DNA from: Papaver somniferum
Lineage: Eukaryota; Streptophyta; Magnoliopsida; Ranunculales; Papaveraceae
Assembly: GCF_003573695.1 (NCBI RefSeq)
Contig: NC_039363.1
Coordinates: forward strand, 167,354,747 to 167,418,746
Reading direction: 5' to 3'
Length of the DNA: 64,000 nt
Both the position numbers and the translations under genes were made by a program. Shown here piece by piece: positions 47,201-58,111 of the stretch. How positions within the stretch are numbered: the stretch's first letter is position 1; every line of letters begins with the position of its first letter. The notes under the pieces were generated by a model, which was given only the letters and a program-made list of their open reading frames with translations, had not been told where the DNA came from and made no database searches.

Positions 47201-47873
47201 TCATTCTAATCCCATGTAATCTTCGCATTAGGTGCCGAATAACGAAGTTGGGAATTATGAATCCAGTAATGATGGTTTGGGAAATCCAGGAGTTTTCGGT
47301 GACAAGACTTCCATATCTGTGCCTCAAGATGATGAAACTCTGGTCGTTGATGCCGTGGAGGTAGAAGAAACTCTAATTGTGCCTCAGACGGTGGAACCCG
47401 AACCCGAAATAGCGGAAGCTACTTCTTCTAAAATTGTCTCTATGACCACCGATGTTGCTCCAGTAGTTGAGAACCAGATGATAGTGCATGAGTATCCGAC
47501 TGCAGGGATTTACTTTGATCCTCAATTTGGTAAGTTATTCTCGTATCACCAGCTTGTTGGAGGATTTAGCGTTCCTATCGGATATGCTGCTATGTACAAG
47601 GAACTGTGGGAAATGTATGGACACATTGTTGTCGCTCGGGATCCAGAACACAGTTATTTTATGACGAAACAAGTGGAGACTATCTTGCGTGTCATAGGTG
47701 ATATCCGGATTACTGCCAGAAATGTTGTTACCCAAGATGTACTCTTTGATTGGGAATACAACTTGAAGAATGCTGAAGATCTTGGCTTCAATCTGAAGTG
47801 GCTCCGCCAAAGACTTGAAGTTATCAGGAAAGCAGTAAAGGGCGATGTTCCCTTCCCTACCAGTGATGTCGTG
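44289..47873 (+). CDS. Plant mobile domain (PMD) protein gene, exons up to insertion
   Basis: Coding exons 44289-45968, 46043-46174, 46259-46345, 46418-46576 and 47232-47873, all joined in phase 0 without a stop; with 60547-60663 they give about 938 codons. Start chosen at 44289 (MSDSPSNDAS) because the frame before it crosses a likely intron, though an open frame reaches back to 44121. The PMD hallmark SWGEFTITLEDVVALLHLP lies at residues 171-189, followed by the HWFTHWW/LCLWMSRD part of the domain; after about residue 540 the protein is acidic and low in complexity. PMD proteins (MAIN/MAIL1 type in Arabidopsis) act in silencing and genome stability; PMD relatives also ride on transposons. 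Here it lies antisense in a Tat-like element. The intact frames suggest it was recently functional. Confidence 0.82.
46577..47231 (+). other. GC-AG intron of the PMD gene (655 bp)
   Basis: Donor TCGAAA|GCAAGTATA, acceptor TTCGCATTAG|GTGCCG. It is the only reading that joins the open frames on both sides in phase 0; without splicing, TAG follows after 9 codons. GC donors with AAGT context are a known minor class. Confidence 0.6.
47869..47873 (+). repeat. Left target-site duplication of element H
   Basis: TCGTG directly before LTR 1; repeated at 60542-60546. Confidence 0.9.
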
Positions 47874-50303
47874 TGGTGGGCCCTGGAAAGCGTATAAAAT
47901 TGAAGCGAAATGAAATGCGGGCCTACAGTAATACCGCAAGTGCACGGTCGTCAGTTGTAGCTCGTGCAAGTACGGGTCGATCCACAGAGACTGGGGGTGT
48001 TTGGAGTTTCTAGCTATTTGGGCTCTAAATTGCTATTGGGCTTTTAATTGTGCTTTGGGCTTAGTGGGTTTTTGTAACAATGAAATGGGTTTTTTTTGGG
48101 CTTAGTGGGCTTAGTGGGTTAAGTCCAGAGTGGACTGGACCTTTGATTTTTGGAATGAACTGAGCCTTGGGCTCAGTTGGCTGGGCCTTTAGATTAGCTA
48201 GGCTTCTGAGCTATGAACTAGGCTTTAGGCCTTAACCTGGACTTTGAACCTGGGATTTTAGCCTTTTGTTCTAAGCTAACTGTTTGGAGCAGCAGCAGAC
48301 AAGGCTGGGCTGGAGAAGAAGCAGCAGCAGCAGTGGTGGCTTCAGCAGCAGCAGAAGCAGTGCACAGCAGCAGCACAGCAACAGCAAGTAGTAGCAGCTG
48401 GGGGAGAACAAGGCAGCAGAGCACTAGGCAGTGAATGCAGTAACAAGAACAGGAGAAACAAAAGAGAAGAAAGAGAAAATAGTGGCAGTGAAACTGTGAT
48501 ATTTACAAAGCAATGAAGATGGTAGTGAAATAATGAGACAATGGATGATAAAACAATAAACACAAGAAAACATATACAAATACAAAACACAAAACAGGTG
48601 ACAGTGACAGTGGAGAGTGATAGTGAAGAAAACCAAAGGAAATGGTGAAAATGGCAGTGAGGATGGCAATGGAAATGAAGCAAAGAGAAAAGACCAAGGC
48701 AGTGAAGTAAATGTGACAGTGACAGAACAATGAAACTAAACAAAGAACAATGGAACCAAGGCCTAAACCAAGGGCAGGGGGGAGTTTACAGCTGTGGCTA
48801 AGCTAAGGCTTAGAATCCACCTTGTGTCCTAGCTAAACAATGCAATTATAGATTTAAAAACTTAAGCATCCAACTAGAATGGGAAGAGAATCAGCTTGCT
48901 CACTGATTTTCCCCTAGCATTGACTGTCTTTTGAAAGCACAGTCAATCACAGGCATATCAGAGCACCAACTTCTTCCCATTACTCAAGCAAAACAGGCCT
49001 TCCTAGCAATTCATCATTCAATAGAACTAAGGTTTCATCTGAGCCTCAGCAGTGAACTCAGAACATAATTAACACTACAATGGAACTAAACATGATCATG
49101 TGCAATAACATAGCATCTAAACTACTAAACAGTGAATGAATATTGCAAATGAAGAACCCTAAAAATTAACAGTGAAATCAAATTAAATTAACCCAATTAG
49201 GGGGTTTCTCGGCTAACCAAGAACAACCTTTAACATCCTACATCACTTCCCTTTTATAGCTTACAACAAAATACAAAACCCTAATTCGAAACCCTAATTT
49301 TTTTGGGGAAAATCAAATTCTCTCACCAATTTCCTGAATTGAGCTCGACCCATGCTTTGGGTATGTCCCCTCTGCTCTTCTGAAGCTTTTTCTGCCTTCA
49401 ATTTTGTCTTCTCCTCACTGTTGGTGAAACCCTAGATCGAGATTTCTTGTCAAACCCACACCTAGGGTTCAGAGATGTGAATTTGGAAAGAAGTCTAGGC
49501 TAGGGAGAGATGTCGTGGTGTTGTCGGGTGGTTGTGGTGGTGGTGTGGTTAGAGAAGAAGGTGTAGCTGGTGGAGGTGATGGAGTTGCAGAGCTCTGCAA
49601 ATTTTGGGAAGAAGGGGAAGAAGAGCTCGAGAGAAGAATGGGTTAGGGGCTGTTTGTTTTGGGGTATAAGGGTTCGGTTGCTAGGGTGTTGAGCGGGGAT
49701 AGTGAGGTTTGATGATCTGCGACAAGGAGCGATGGATGGGAAGATGGTAGGTGGATCCAACGGCGATACGGAGGTAAGCGTGGAGCGACCGTCAGATGAA
49801 GGGATGTAGCAAAACGGACGACCCAAGATGGAGATGGGCGTTGCGATGTAAAGCGGGGGCTTCAGAGTTTGATGTGCGATGATGGAGCGACCGTAGGATG
49901 CTGAAATGCTTCGATCTGACGGCTGAAATCCGAGACGGGCTTGGATAGTGGAAATGTGTTTGAGTAAGGGTTTTGGGCCTTGGGTATGCCAAGCCCATAT
50001 CTTCTTTAAGGACAATTCTTCTTCTTCAAGCCCACTTCTAGCCTTTTGGTCTTGTGCACAACATTCTTCGCGGCTTCCTTGTGTAATTCCTCCCGACTTT
50101 TCACTACTTTTATGCTCTTTTCCGCTCTGCTATTCATCCAAACTTTATTTATTACCTAAAAATGCAAAATTAAGTAAGAAAAATATTTATTCTTGAAAAC
50201 AATGAAAATACAGAATATGGGATAAAATGTAGAATTACTGCACAAAAGATGAGTTAAATGCCAACAAAAAGGGATAAATATATACATTATTTGGCACTCA
50301 TCA
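47874..50303 (-). repeat. 3' LTR of H (LTR 1, 2430 bp)
   Basis: TGGTGGGCCC to CACTCATCA. Minus-strand TATAAAAG at 49258-49251; a CAG-rich microsatellite at about 48318-48390. Long frames such as the 171-codon one at 50015-49500 exist in both outer LTRs but follow from recent identity. Confidence 0.9.
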
Positions 50304-52175
50304 AATACCCCCAAACCTGAATTTTACTTGTCCTCAAGTAAAACAAAACTAAGGAAATCCTACCTATACCACTGTCGCTGGTCTCTCGAATGCATTTAGC
50401 GTATGCACTAAGCCTTTTAAACCACTAAGTGTCCCTAGTGGACGAGTTGAAGTCTCGTGAAGGTTTGCTTAGAACGTACCTACAAAGTTCTAGGTCAAAA
50501 TATAAGCTCAGATTCCATCAAATGTGACATGTGCAAGACAGTTAAGCTCACAGCAAAATGGAGATGTCAATCTAGCTATCAAAGGCACAATCCTAGCACT
50601 GATAACAAAAAAAAGACATGTGATAAGAGTGTAAAGTGTATCTACACATGTGTAAAGAAAGATCGGATGTTATGACTACTAATCACCAAGAGATAGTTTC
50701 TCAGGCTAAGAACCAAGGTCGAAATCTAGCTAGCTGTCCGGACTTTACGAGAATTGTGAATGAGTTGGAGGTATTTCACAATTACTCGCGTTGTACATCA
50801 ATGGCATACACCCTTCCTTGCTTATTACAATAAAACAAAAGATGACTCTTTACATGACTCTTATTTACATTGACTACTCTCTTTTATTTTTGGAACAAGA
50901 GAGGATGGAATTGATAAATACTTGATTTTTTTTTTTTTTTTTTTTTAAGAAAAGAAACACTTTTGATACATATACAAAAGGAAACAAAAGATTACATGAC
51001 ACTTTGCAAGAGGTAGCCCTTTTTGATGCACCCAGTTAAATTCGATGGTTGTCTTTCTTAATGTAACCTCCACCTTCTATCCCAACCAACCAAAGAACAA
51101 GCTAGTCAAGTTTCGTTCAGTATTCTAAAGTGATTGGCAATCGTAACTTCCTATCCAACACCTTGAAGATCGAGTCCATACATGTATTGGTAGATCGTGC
51201 GCGTGCAAATTTCTTATCACTATGTGAATTGTGCTAGAATCAGGGTGCCTAAATATCTAGACTAAGACTCCTAATAAAAATACATTTTTGCACAAGAGTC
51301 AACATTTCAAGGTAAATGAGCTCCATTTTTTATGATTTTTTTTTTCAATTTTTTAATTTTTTTGAATTTTGATTTGTCAATTTTTTTGGAATTTTTCAAT
51401 TTTTTCAAAAAGAAGAAGGAGTTTTGTTTTCAATTATGGCATATTATCGAAGTATCTACTTTTCACCCCCAAACCTAAACTAAACATTGTCCTCAATGTT
51501 TCAAAATATGGAAAGAATTATAAAACAATATATGAAGAGGATCATGTTGAGTAGAGAAAAAGGAAAGAAAATACCCGATTTCGGCGAAAGCCATATTAGA
51601 ACTCCGTTATTCAAGGAAAAAAAATCCAACATATTTCAGCCGAGATCATATTGGATTAGCAAAATATATACAAAAGGAACAAAAAGGTTTTTAAGAAATT
51701 TTATCTACTGGATTATATACAAAAATTCACCATACACTAACAATCTAAAGAGTTGAGGATCAACCCAAAAGACAAAGTGTAGAGGTTTCAACAGCTTCAC
51801 ACAATAATAATATGGTAGGCATGCAAGTGAAGCTGTGAAACAAAATGAGCTACCCCCAAACCTGGATTTTACAGAAGATATAATTTTGAAAACAAAATCG
51901 CGCAGTTTCGGGGGTTCATCATGCAAAAGGTCTAGCTCGAAATGAACTGTGCTAGGGACGGGCAAACATGCTAATTCCAACTGTGGTTCCTCAGATGTAT
52001 TATACTTAGAAGCAAAATAGTCCAAGAGGACTTGGGAAGCACACAGTTCCAAACCTAGGTTGGGGACTCTCAGAAAAGTCGGTTTGACAATATCGGTACA
52101 AACCAAATCTAGGTTGGATGGAAGGCCTTCAGATTGTGACTCATGTAGGAAGATAGGCACATCATTATTAATCAC
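50304..52175 (-). repeat. Duplicated partial interior of H
   Basis: Homologous to 53915-55785. Minus-strand polypurine motif GGTTTGGGGGTATT next to LTR 1 and again near 51460 and 51850. Contains poly-T runs. Breaks off inside the unknown ORF. Confidence 0.85.
51705..52175 (-). pseudogene. C-terminal copy of the H unknown ORF
   Basis: 156 codons almost identical to the last 150 residues of the 347-codon ORF at 55305-56348 (differences such as SEGLPS/SDGLPP and LELCAS/LKLCAS). The N-terminal half is cut away at about 52171 where LTR-type sequence begins. Confidence 0.7.
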
Positions 52176-53914
52176 AGTAAAAAATGATCATGGGAAAGAA
52201 GCAAACATCAGTGGCAAAAGGATGCAAATTTACAATGGCAAAAGCAAACAGTACAAAGTATTATGAGAAGGTGACAGAACAATGAAACTAAACAAAGAAC
52301 AATGGAACCAAGGCCTAAGCCAAGGGCAGGGGTGTGAAGAAGTAACAAAACAGTTAAGTTGCAAGTGACTGTGAAAACAGAATGTGGGTTAAGCTAAGGC
52401 TTTGAATCCACCCTTGTGTCCTAGCCAAACAATGTGATCCTAGGTTGAGTTGAAAATCCTATGCATACATCTAGAATGGGAGGAAAACTAATTTGCTCAC
52501 TAGTTTGCCCTAGCATTGACTGTCTTTTGACAGAACAATCAATCACAGGCACTATGAGCATCAATCTCTTCCCATTGCTCAATCAACACACTGCACTAAG
52601 GCTCTAACCTAGCATTCCACTATCTAACAGTCCACTAAAGCTTCATCTGAGCCTCAGCAGTGAACTCAGAACATGAGAAAACAGATGGAACAACACATGA
52701 TTAACAGGAACAACACAACATTTAAACTACTAAACAGTGAATGAAAATTGCAAAAGAAGAACCCTAAAAATTAACAGTGAAATCAAATTAAATTAACCCA
52801 ATTAGGGGGTTTCTCGGCTAACCAAGAACAACCTTTAACATCCTACATCACTTCCCTTTTATAGCTTACAACAAATTATAAAACCCTAATTCGAAACCCT
52901 AATTTTTTTGGGGAAAATCAAATTCTCTCACCAATTTCCTGAATTGAGCTCGACCCATGCTTTGGGTATGTCCCCTCTGCTCTTCTGAAGCTTTTCCTGC
53001 CCTCAATTTTGTCTTCTCCTCGCTGTTGGTGAAACCCTAGCTCGAGATTTCTTGTCAAACCCACACCTAGGGTTCAGAGATGTGAATTTGGAAAGAAGTC
53101 TAGGCTAGGGAGAGATGTCGTGGTGTTGTCGGGTGGTTGTGGTGGTGGTGTGGTTCGAGAAGAAGGTGTAGCTGGTGGAGGTGATGGAGTTGCAGAGCTG
53201 TGGAGCAGCTCTCTGCAGACGGAGTGGAGGAGAAGAACTCGATGTTTTTGGGAGAAGGGTGTGTTTGGCGATGGGTATAGGGTGTTCGATACTTGGGTGT
53301 TAGGCGGGTTTGGCGAGGTTTGATGATCTGCGACAAGGAGCGATGGATGGGAAGATGGTAGGTGGATCCAACGGCGATACGGAGGTAAGCGTGGAGCGAC
53401 CGTCGGATGAAGGGATGTAGCAAAACGGACGACCCAAGATGGAGAGGGGCGTTGCGATGTAAAGCGGGGGCTTCGGAGTTTGATGTGCGATGATGGAGCG
53501 ACCGTAGGATGCTGAAATGCTTCGATCTGACGGCTGAAATCCGAGACGGGCTTGGATAGTGGAAATGTGTTTGAGTAAGGGTTTTGGGCCTTGGGTATGC
53601 CAAGCCCATATCTTCTTTAAGGACAATTCTTCTTCTTCAAGCCCACTTCTAGCCTTTTGGTCTTGTGCACAACATTCTTCGCGGTTTCCTTGTGTAATTC
53701 CTCCCGGCTTTTCACTACTTTTCTGCTCTTTTCCGCTCTGCTATTCATCCAAACTTTATTTATTACCTAAAAATGCAAAATTAAGTAAGAAAAATATTTA
53801 TTCTTGAAAACAATGAAAATACAGAATATGGGATAAAATGTAGAATTAATGCACAAAAGATGAGTTAAATGCCAAGAAAAATATATAGAAATATGCACTT
53901 TTTAGCACTCATCA
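52176..53914 (-). repeat. Internal partial LTR of H (LTR 2)
   Basis: Matches the outer LTRs from about 48711 on; U3 (52840-53914, TATAAAAG at 52863-52856) is nearly identical, while 52176-52840 is clearly more diverged and the far end is missing. Confidence 0.82.
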
Positions 53915-55304
53915 AATATCCCCAAACCTGAATTTTACTTGTCCTCAAGTAAAACAAAACTAAGGAAATCCTACCTATACCACTGTCGTTGGTCTCTCGA
54001 ATGCATTTAGCGTATGCACTAAGCCTTTTAAACCACTAAGTGTCCCTAGTGGACGAGTTGAAGTCTCGTGAAGGTTTGCTTAGAACGTACCTACAAAGTT
54101 CTAGGTCAAAATATAAGCTCAGATTCCATCAAATGTGACATGTGCAAGTCAGTTTAAGCTCACAGCAAAATGGAGATGTCAATCTAGCTATCAAAGGCAC
54201 AATCCTAGCACTGATAACAAATAAAGACATGTGATAAGAGTGTAAAGTGTATCTACACATGTGTAAAGAAAGATCTGAAGTTATGACTACTAATCACCAA
54301 GAGATAGTTTCTCAGGCTAAGAACCAAGGTCGAAATCTAGCTAGCTGTCCGGACTTTACGAGAATTGTGAATGAGTTGGAGGTATTTCACAATTACTCGC
54401 GTTGTACATCAATGGCATACACCCTCCTTGCTTATTACAATGAAACAACAAAATGACTATTTACATGACTCTTATTTACATTGACTACTCTCTTTTATTT
54501 TTGGAACAAGAGAGAATGGAATTGATAAATACATGATTTTTTTTTTATTTTTTTTTTTAGAACAAAGAAACACTTTTGATACATATACAAAAGGAAACAA
54601 AAGATTACATGACATTTTGCAAGAGGTAGCCCTTTTTGATGCACCCAGTTAAATTCGATGGTTGTTTTTCTTAATGTAACCTCCACCTTCTATCCCAACC
54701 AACCAAAGAACAAGCTAGTCAAGTTTCGTTCAGTATTCTAAAGTGATTGGCAATCGTGACTTCCTATCAAACACCTTGAAGATCGAGGCCATACATGTAT
54801 TGGTAGATCGTGCGCGTGCAAATTTCTTATCACTATGTGAATTGTGCTAGAATCAGGGTGCCTAAATATCTAGACTAAGACTCCTAAAAATTACATATTT
54901 GCACAAGAGTCAACATTTCAAGGTAAATGAGCTCCATTTTTTATGTTTTTTTTTTTCAATTTTTTAATTTTTTATTTTGATTTTTTCATTTTTTTTTTTT
55001 TCAAAAAGAAGGAGTTCTTGTTTTCAATTATGGCATATTATCAAAGTATCTACTTTTCACCCCCAAACCTAAACTAAACATTGTCCTCAATGTTTCAAAA
55101 TATGAACAAAATTATAATACAACATATGAAGAGGATCATGTTGAGTAGAGAAAAAGGAAAGAGAATACCCGATTTCGGCGAAAGCAATATTAGAACTCCG
55201 TTATTCAAGGCAAAAATCCATCATATGTCAGCCGAGATCATATTGGATTAGCAAAATATATACAAAAGGAACAAAAAGGTTTTTAAGAAATTTTATCTAC
55301 TGGA

Positions 55305-56348
55305 TTATATACAAAAAAATTCACCATACACTAACAATCTAAAGAGTTGAGGATCAACCCAAAAGACAAAGTGTAAAGGTTTCAACAGCTTCACACAATA
55401 ATAATATGGTAGGCATGCAAGTGAAGCTGTGAAACAAAATGAGCTACCCCCAAACCTGGATTTTACAGAAGATATAATTTTGAAAACAAAATCGCGCAGT
55501 TTCGGGGGTTCATCATGCACAAGGTCTAGCTCGAAATGAACTGTGCTAGGGACGGGCAAACATGCTAATTCCAACTGTGGTTCCTCAGATGTATTATACT
55601 TAGAAGCAAAATAGTCCAAGAGGACTTGGGAAGCACACAGTTTCAAACCTAGATTAGGGACTCTCAGGAAAGTCGGTTTGACAATATGGGTACAAACCAA
55701 ATCTAGGTTGGGTGGAAGGCCATCAGATTGTGACTCATGTAGGAAGATAGGCACATCATTATTAATCACATCAACATCTCCTAAGTCTTCTACAAGTGTC
55801 ACAACATGCTCACAATCATCAAACAAATTGGCAAGATCACAATCAGATTCATCAACATCATCAACAGATTCATTCTCATGCATCGGCAAATCAGGAGAAA
55901 TATCACAATGTGACCTAGGTAGAGAATCAGACACATCAAATATATTTTCATGCATATTAGTGTCTACAGAAGATTCAACTATTCCTATGTCATGCTCATC
56001 TTCACAGAATAATTGTACGAATCCCATGTCAATATCAAAATCATATGAATTACAATGAGTATTAGAAAGAACAACATGCATGAAGGTCGAGGGCGAGAAG
56101 CCATATGTTTTTGAACCAACAGGTTCCACAATATTTTCATGTTCTTCTAACATATCATCATAATCATCATAATCATCATCATGGTAGCATGCATATTGGT
56201 CCTCATTAACAGTGGTGGTGTCATTAGTCGATTCATGTTCCTCTAAATTAGGTTCATATTCAACATTATTTACATGAATGGGACTAGACACTTCATTAGG
56301 GACAACATACATTTCCTCATGAATTTCCTCCTTTTGTAGGTGAAGCAA
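55305..56348 (-). CDS. Unknown 347-codon ORF of element H
   Basis: Open frame in the sense direction of H. Residues 1-200 are acidic, rich in Asp/Glu/His/Asn (for example YHDDDYDDYDDMLEEHEN); residues about 205-347 are hydrophobic and conserved between the two copies in the window, with FASKYNTSEEPQLELACLP and a Cys/Tyr/Phe-rich end, CLPYYYCVKLLKPLHFVFWV. The end could be membrane-associated; there is no protease, RT or integrase motif. It sits where Athila-type elements carry env-like or accessory ORFs, but order relative to the Gag knuckle fits a position right after gag. Function unknown. Confidence 0.6.
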   Translation of the reverse strand: MLHLQKEEIHEEMYVVPNEVSSPIHVNNVEYEPNLEEHESTNDTTTVNEDQYACYHDDDYDDYDDMLEEHENIVEPVGSKTYGFSPSTFMHVVLSNTHCNSYDFDIDMGFVQLFCEDEHDIGIVESSVDTNMHENIFDVSDSLPRSHCDISPDLPMHENESVDDVDESDCDLANLFDDCEHVVTLVEDLGDVDVINNDVPIFLHESQSDGLPPNLDLVCTHIVKPTFLRVPNLGLKLCASQVLLDYFASKYNTSEEPQLELACLPVPSTVHFELDLVHDEPPKLRDFVFKIISSVKSRFGGSSFCFTASLACLPYYYCVKLLKPLHFVFWVDPQLFRLLVYGEFFCI

Positions 56349-56459
56349 AATCTGATCTAAATATGCATGAATTCGTGATGTAGATCTATCATAGTCTTGC
56401 TTGCAGATTCTTAAAGCTTCTGTGGTGGAGTCTAAATTTATGGGAGTACCAAATTCTTC

Positions 56460-57008
56460 ATGTTCAAATTATGGTGAATGGTACATGTGTGCATGGTCAT
56501 TAGGGTTTACAAAATATTGATCGCAACCCTCAAAGGATTGATTATGCAATGACTACCATTCTCACAATTTATGGGCATTTCATACCTTGGATTTTCTCTA
56601 GATTGCCTAAAATTATGCAAAATATGACAATTCTCAACAGGGTGGTCTAGACTACCACATGCGGGACATGCATAGATTTCAGGTTGCCTAAGAAAATTAG
56701 ATGTGACAGATTCCTCATGTGATTGCATTTCTAAAGCTGTGATTCGAGCTTCTATTTGATCCATAAGTGATGATTGTGTGAGTGAGGCTCTAGCAGAATG
56801 TTCATTTTCACGTTGCGATGAATGATGCATGTATGAATAGTCATTAGGGTTCATGTATTGCGGCTCGGACTTTGAAAATGTCCATAATAATTCCTATGAC
56901 TATTGACATCATGGTCCGTGGAAGGTTCATAACGTGGCACATGCCCATAAGCAAGTTCTCTAAGAGTTTTATTTCCATCCCCAGGAGCAGACCAAAATCC
57001 AGACATGT
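56460..57008 (-). pseudogene. Gag relic with zinc knuckle (element H)
   Basis: Starts MSGFWSAPGDGNKTLREL at 57008, stops after about 50 codons, and continues in the next frame from about 56854 with a helical region and the CCHC knuckle CPACGSLDHPVENC (CX2CX4HX4C), near codon 70 of that part. A frameshift near 56845 separates them. The capsid domain is absent. Confidence 0.65.
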
Positions 57009-57059
57009 TATGTTTATCAAGCAATTACACAATTAAAAAGAGAATAAGGCCCACAATTT

Positions 57060-57282
57060 TCAGTAATGGGTTTCAAAATTTTGGTTTTAGACTTTAAGGA
57101 TAAAGCCTATTTTGGGAATTTGGTTTAAATGGGAGTAATTTTTGGTTTTTAAAATTTGGGAGCAAGTTTGGTTTTAATGGGATAAAGAAGAAAAAATTTG
57201 GTTGTTAAAATGGGAGCAAGTAAAATTTGGTTTTTGAATGGGAGAAAAGTAAAAATTTTGTTTTTTTTTTTTGTTTTTTTTT
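57060..57282 (-). repeat. Short tandem repeats left of the gap
   Basis: Repeated GGGAGCAAG...AAATTTGGTTTTTGAATG words, ending in a poly-T run; the same words resume right of the gap (57505-57535). Confidence 0.7.
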
Positions 57283-57500
57283 NNNNNNNNNNNNNNNNNN
57301 NNNNNNNNNNNNNNNNNNNNNNNNNNNNNNNNNNNNNNNNNNNNNNNNNNNNNNNNNNNNNNNNNNNNNNNNNNNNNNNNNNNNNNNNNNNNNNNNNNNN
57401 NNNNNNNNNNNNNNNNNNNNNNNNNNNNNNNNNNNNNNNNNNNNNNNNNNNNNNNNNNNNNNNNNNNNNNNNNNNNNNNNNNNNNNNNNNNNNNNNNNNN
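57283..57500. other. Assembly gap (218 N)
   Basis: Run of N flanked by poly-T and by the short repeat. Frames across it are meaningless. Confidence 0.99.
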
Positions 57501-58087
57501 AAAGAAAATAAAATTTGGTTTTTGAATGGGAGCAAGCCCACTGTTGGTTTTGTGTTTGCTTTGGCTCAGCTGGTTTGAAAACGTTTGGTGAAACTGAGTC
57601 CAAAATCTCTGCCTAGAATTTGGGTACTCGGCCCACTAACGAGTTAACCTAGCGTGATCGGTTACAAGCTCAGCTGGGTTTAAAAACCCAGAATACAAAA
57701 TACCAGTCCAAATTAGACAAGCTCACAAAAATTAAATACAAGCCCACAAATTAAACAAACAAGCCCACAAAAATTAATTACAAACCCAACAGAAAATAAA
57801 AAGCCCAAAAATTGGCTTTAATATTACAAGCCCACAATTAAAAATTGGAAGCCCACAATTCGGGTTCTCTTAAATGGGTTACCTTTTAAGCACAGCCCAG
57901 CTGCTCTGATATTGTTGCAAAAACCCAGTTGGGCTTTGGTTCTTTTCCTTGGTGGCGTCCCAGCAGAGGAAAAACTGGTTCAGAACAGCAGGTCCAACAG
58001 CAAATGAAGTGAAGCAGATGCAAATGCAAATGCTATGAAGTGAAATGAAAAATAGCTAAGAAAACTACAAGAAAAACACAGCACCAA
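57501..58087 (-). mobile_element. Leader of element H
   Basis: Between PBS and gag relic. Many AAGCCCACAA words at 57715-57860; no gene seen. Confidence 0.6.
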
Positions 58088-58105
58088 TCCCCGGCAACGG
58101 CGCCA
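58088..58105 (-). promoter_or_regulatory. Primer binding site of element H
   Basis: Minus strand TGGCGCCGTTGCCGGGGA, the site typical of Athila/Tat elements, six bases from the LTR. Confidence 0.88.
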
Positions 58106-58111
58106 AAAACT

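Noticed and set aside
48342..48743. Ser/Phe/His-rich minus frames of 75-133 codons at 48342-48743 and 58616-58981.
   Set aside because: They are readings of a CAG/GTG-rich simple-sequence stretch in the LTR.
57149..57603. Frames across 57283-57500.
   Set aside because: Consist mostly of unknown bases in the assembly gap.
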